NCBI RefSeq assembly: GCF_001029445.1
Contig: NZ_LDOT01000024.1
Location: forward strand, 86,690-150,689
Source of the DNA: Photobacterium aquae
GTDB lineage: Bacteria > Pseudomonadota > Gammaproteobacteria > Enterobacterales > Vibrionaceae
Reading direction: 5' to 3'
DNA: 64,000 nucleotides
Translations under genes and position numbers: made by a program
Notes under the pieces: model-generated
What the model saw: the letters and a program-made list of their open reading frames with translations, nothing else
Told to the model about the DNA's origin: nothing
Databases searched by the model: none
Shown: one piece after another, positions 60,803-64,000 of the stretch
Layout: every line of letters starts with the position of its first letter
Position numbering within the stretch: position 1 is the first letter of the stretch

Positions 60803-61672
60803 ATGATGAGATATTGTATGCCCTATTCATTTCATGTTTGCCGCAAGTTAATCCCCGCATTATTCAGTGCGGTTTTGCTACTTCCTTGTATGCCTCTTTC
60901 GGCAAAAGAGACCATTTCACATGATGCCAACGCATCATTAGAAATGCGCGTTTATCACTCTCTGTCACCACAAAACAGTAACCATTCAGCAAAAAATAGC
61001 AGCCATTTAATACTCACTTATCGTGAACCCATTAGACTTGAGCAAATTTTAGCGGATACGCTTGCCAACATTTCCCAACTTCCTCAGTCGTCGCAAGAAA
61101 CATTAAATGAGCAGCTTTACTGGACAGGGGCAAGCGTTTTTTCCTCCCTACAGCACCCTAATAAAAATGAGGTCTTACAAAAACTTAATCAGCTAGCCAC
61201 ACAGACGGGGACTGCTGCTGAGGCCGAATTTTATAATCAGTTACAACAACAAATTTTAAACCTTGTCATCGGCCAACGTCTTTTTACTCCCCTTGATTAC
61301 GACAGAGTGCGGATTAACAAGAACGCAAACCCTCTTGTAAACCAAGACTTAACATTGGTATTGCCTAACCGCCCAAGCACAATACTTGTTCTGGGTGCCG
61401 TCAAACAGTCTGGTTATCAAACGTGGCATATCCGTCAGGATGCTGCAAGCTATCTTGACAAGGCAATGCCTTCAGCAACAGCGGAGAATAGCTACGCCAC
61501 CGTCATCCAACCGGATGGAAACGTTGAGCAGCACCCGATCGCCTACTGGAATAAAAACCACCATGATATTGCTCCGGGATCAGTGATTTACCTCGCTTTT
61601 GATAATCTTCCATCTGGCTTTAGCCAGCTCAATGATGACATTGTTAACTTACTAAGGAACCGGGCTCTGTGA
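60803..61672 (+). CDS. gfcC: GfcC/YjbG-like periplasmic capsule protein
   Basis: Periplasmic protein of 289 residues. A signal peptide (LIPALFSAVLLLPCMPLSA) lies at about residues 16-34. The body has the beta-grasp-like GfcC layout with LPNRPSTILVLGAVKQSG and the C-terminal PGSVIYLAF block typical of this family. The E. coli GfcC structure resembles parts of Wza, suggesting a role next to the export channel. The stop overlaps the gfcD start (GTGATG). Confidence 0.85.
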   Translation: MMRYCMPYSFHVCRKLIPALFSAVLLLPCMPLSAKETISHDANASLEMRVYHSLSPQNSNHSAKNSSHLILTYREPIRLEQILADTLANISQLPQSSQETLNEQLYWTGASVFSSLQHPNKNEVLQKLNQLATQTGTAAEAEFYNQLQQQILNLVIGQRLFTPLDYDRVRINKNANPLVNQDLTLVLPNRPSTILVLGAVKQSGYQTWHIRQDAASYLDKAMPSATAENSYATVIQPDGNVEQHPIAYWNKNHHDIAPGSVIYLAFDNLPSGFSQLNDDIVNLLRNRAL

Positions 61673-63942
61673 TGCGAACAACTCCCTTTTTCTCTAATAC
61701 CGGTTTACTACCATTAACAGCGTTGTCCGACGCTATTCGCCATGCATTAGCCAAAACTGGCCCACTTTCCATTTCCTCATCTCTAGCTATTGGCATGCTC
61801 ACCTTTGCTGGCAATGCCCATGCTGATGAATTCAGCTATCCGCACTTTGAACCCTCACAAAGTGACTTTGGCGGCGTCGGCCTAATTCAAATGCCATCAG
61901 GCCGAGTTGCCAAAGAGGGTGAGTTAACCCTTGGCGCAACCTATAATAATGAATATTTGCACTACAATGTCTCGCTGCAGCTATTACCTTGGCTCGAGAC
62001 CACCATTCGCTACACCCTAGTGAATGATCTTCTCTATAGCGATAACCCTGATTTCAGCGCAGATACCAAATACACCGACAAAGGCATCGATTTCAAAGTT
62101 CGCTTGTTAGAAGAGAGCTACTGGCTACCGGAAACAGCGTTTGGTATACGTGATTTTGGCGGCACCGGTTTATTTGATGGTGAATATATTGCCGCCAGCA
62201 AGCACATAGGTCCCTTTGATGTCACTCTGGGTATAGGCTGGGGTTATATCGGCAATAGTGGTAATTTAACCGGTGATAAATCAGGCAGCATTGATTGCGG
62301 TCGAGGAACGGGCTACAAGGGCAATGGCGGTAGTGTTGATTTCGAACGCTGGTTCACCGGCTGTAGCGCTGTATTTGGCGGAGTGGAATACCAAAGCCCG
62401 TGGCAGCCTCTGCGCCTGAAGCTGGAATATGACGGCAACGATTACCTCAGTGACTTCCCGGTAACCCGAGGAGGTATTGATATGACCCAAGACAGCAAAT
62501 TCAATTATGGTGTACTTTACCGCCTTGGTAATTGGGGGGATGCCCGCCTGAGCTATGAACGCGGTAATACCTGGACTTTCGGGGTAAATCTAAATACCAA
62601 CTTCAATAAACTCCGCACTATGTGGCATGATGAGCCACTTCCAACCTATCAGCCAAGTCAACATGGCAAAAAAACGGCAGAAACTCTCACCGCTTCCGAA
62701 TGGGAGCAATTAGCACAAGATTTGCATCAAATTGCCGGTTATGAAGACCCTAAACTTTACGCCAGCGACGATACTGTAACGGTTGTTGCACCACAAACTA
62801 AATACCGCAACCGTGATGAAGCCCATCTGCGCGCAGGAACCATATTAGCGAACAGCGGCCTACAAGCTGACACTTACCGTATTATTGAAACAGCCAACCA
62901 CCAAGCGGTTACTGACACTAATATTGACTCTCATCAACTGACAAAAGTTGCCAACCATGAATATTTCGGTGCCAAGATCAGTGACGCCACAACGCTGAAC
63001 CCGTCCACTAAACCTGATGGAAAGCTTTATGCCAAGTCAGACAAAAACTGGGATGTCAGCCTATCGCCAACCTTGCAACAATCGATTGGTGGTTCTGAAA
63101 ACTTCTACCTGTTCAATATCGGGATTAATGCCGGAGCCAATTACTGGTTCGGCGATCACGTTGAGTTAAGTGGTGGTGTTTACTTCAATATTTACGATAA
63201 TTACGATAAATTCCTGTACGAAGTACCGCCTGATGGTACAGATCTTAAGCGCGTTCGCACCTTGGTTCGCCAATACATCAACGATAATCCAGTCCGAATG
63301 GATAACTTACAACTCACTTGGATGGATCGCCTCGCAGAGAACTGGTATGCCCAAACCTATGGTGGCTATCTAGAAATGATGTTCGGTGGTGTGGGTGGTG
63401 AATTACTTTACCGCCCACAAAATAGCAACTGGGCATTTGGTTTGGATCTTAACTATGTCATCCAACGAGATCCTGATTCTCAATTCGGGTTCTTTAGCGA
63501 AGAAGTGCAGTTTGACCCCATCACAAACCGTCATTACCGAGTTCAAACAGGCGCACCGACTGGCCATATGACAGCTTACTACCAACCTCAGTGGCAATGG
63601 CTACCAAATACACTATTTAAAGTGAGTGTTGGACAGTACTTAACGGAAGATAAAGGGATCACAATCGACTTTTCCAAGCAGTTCGACAGCGGGGTGATTG
63701 CCGGGGCATTTGCCGCCATCACCGATCTCTCCGCAGAAGAGTTTGGTGAAGGTAGCTTCAATAAGGGCTTTTACATCTCGATTCCGTTCGATGTAATGAC
63801 TGTAAAACCAAGCACCAATCGCGCAACTATCTCATGGCTTCCACTCTCTCGAGATGGTGGCCAGATGCTTAATCGTAAATATCAACTCTACAGCATTACG
63901 GATGCCCGTAGTCCTTGGTATGGGCGCAAAGCGATTAACTAA
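61672..63942 (+). CDS. gfcD: GfcD/YjbH-like outer-membrane beta-barrel protein
   Basis: Large outer-membrane protein of 756 residues. An unusually long N-terminal extension precedes a signal-like segment ending in AGNAHAD (about residues 35-50). A beta-barrel-rich body follows (FEPSQSDFGGVGLIQMPSGRVAKEG is the YjbH opening block). The ATG at 61672 overlaps the gfcC stop; the GTG at 61669 is the alternative. It is the last gene of gfcABCD, with nothing else recognisable in the final 58 bases. YjbH proteins are thought to help secrete group 4 capsule or related glycans. Confidence 0.87.
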   Translation: MRTTPFFSNTGLLPLTALSDAIRHALAKTGPLSISSSLAIGMLTFAGNAHADEFSYPHFEPSQSDFGGVGLIQMPSGRVAKEGELTLGATYNNEYLHYNVSLQLLPWLETTIRYTLVNDLLYSDNPDFSADTKYTDKGIDFKVRLLEESYWLPETAFGIRDFGGTGLFDGEYIAASKHIGPFDVTLGIGWGYIGNSGNLTGDKSGSIDCGRGTGYKGNGGSVDFERWFTGCSAVFGGVEYQSPWQPLRLKLEYDGNDYLSDFPVTRGGIDMTQDSKFNYGVLYRLGNWGDARLSYERGNTWTFGVNLNTNFNKLRTMWHDEPLPTYQPSQHGKKTAETLTASEWEQLAQDLHQIAGYEDPKLYASDDTVTVVAPQTKYRNRDEAHLRAGTILANSGLQADTYRIIETANHQAVTDTNIDSHQLTKVANHEYFGAKISDATTLNPSTKPDGKLYAKSDKNWDVSLSPTLQQSIGGSENFYLFNIGINAGANYWFGDHVELSGGVYFNIYDNYDKFLYEVPPDGTDLKRVRTLVRQYINDNPVRMDNLQLTWMDRLAENWYAQTYGGYLEMMFGGVGGELLYRPQNSNWAFGLDLNYVIQRDPDSQFGFFSEEVQFDPITNRHYRVQTGAPTGHMTAYYQPQWQWLPNTLFKVSVGQYLTEDKGITIDFSKQFDSGVIAGAFAAITDLSAEEFGEGSFNKGFYISIPFDVMTVKPSTNRATISWLPLSRDGGQMLNRKYQLYSITDARSPWYGRKAIN

Positions 63943-64000
63943 CACACTATAAATTATCTGGGCCCGGCATCAACTGGGCCCACCTCGCACCTCGCACCTC

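Noticed and set aside
1..64000. Insertion sequences, prophage, toxin-antitoxin or defence genes
   Set aside because: No transposase, recombinase, paired toxin-antitoxin or defence-type protein was recognised among the frames on either strand.

Overview
The window reads as a chromosomal segment of a gamma-proteobacterium of the family Vibrionaceae, most likely Photobacterium or a close relative (inference). The grounds are gene order and protein character: tig-clpP-clpX, fabB-pdxB-asd-hubP-truA-accD-folC-dedD-cvpA-purF with a very large acidic FimV/HubP protein, and a polysaccharide locus close to a gene resembling rjg, the 'right junction gene' of vibrio capsule/O-antigen regions. No insertion sequence, integrase, CRISPR array or rRNA was seen. 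One tRNA, tRNA-Arg(TCT), lies between an SDR gene and folD.

Region 1 (1-12.4 kb): proteostasis genes (clpX partial, clpP, tig), an SDR gene, tRNA-Arg, folD with a PurR-like box, galU and rfaH, the peptide transporter dtpA, an RssB-like response regulator, a LysR regulator and a YohC-like membrane protein. Region 2 (12.5-30 kb): a housekeeping block on the minus strand for purine, folate, fatty-acid and PLP synthesis and cell polarity (fabB, pdxB, asd, fimV/hubP, truA, accD, folC, dedD, cvpA, purF). A PurR-like box sits in front of cvpA-purF. mnmC is divergent from fabB. Region 3 (30-34.6 kb): an accessory patch with an orphan GfcA/YjbE-like secreted protein, an rjg-like metallo-beta-lactamase/beta-CASP protein, one WecA paralogue, a 52-residue protein with a very strong ribosome binding site, and a small lipoprotein. 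Region 4 (34.6-40.4 kb): a sulfate-activation operon in the order cysD, SLC13 transporter, cysC, DHH phosphoesterase, cysN; the DHH gene is translationally coupled to cysC.

Region 5 (40.6-63.9 kb): a Wzx/Wzy-type capsule or exopolysaccharide locus. On the minus strand, behind an ops element at 59038-59049, run wza, wzc, an acetyltransferase, a TupA-like ATP-grasp gene, wzx, three GT4 glycosyltransferases, wzy, a second acetyltransferase, ugd, a UDP-glucuronate epimerase, a second galU and a second wecA. glmU and wzb follow after an intrinsic terminator. On the plus strand, divergently, lie gfcA-gfcB-gfcC-gfcD (yjbEFGH). The central biosynthetic genes (about 45.8-55 kb) are visibly AT-richer than the rest, as expected for a transferred, serotype-specific cassette.

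How it fits together: RfaH, encoded at 6.9 kb, should load at the ops element at 59.0 kb and carry polymerase through at least two terminator-like hairpins inside the locus. The locus supplies UDP-glucose, UDP-glucuronate and UDP-galacturonate, initiates on undecaprenyl phosphate through WecA, flips and polymerises through Wzx/Wzy, and exports through Wza/Wzc with Wzb dephosphorylating Wzc. The most unusual observations are the DHH gene coupled to cysC (candidate 3'-phosphoadenosine 5'-phosphate recycling enzyme), the orphan GfcA-like protein beside rjg, and a structured, terminator-ended RNA between fabB and pdxB.
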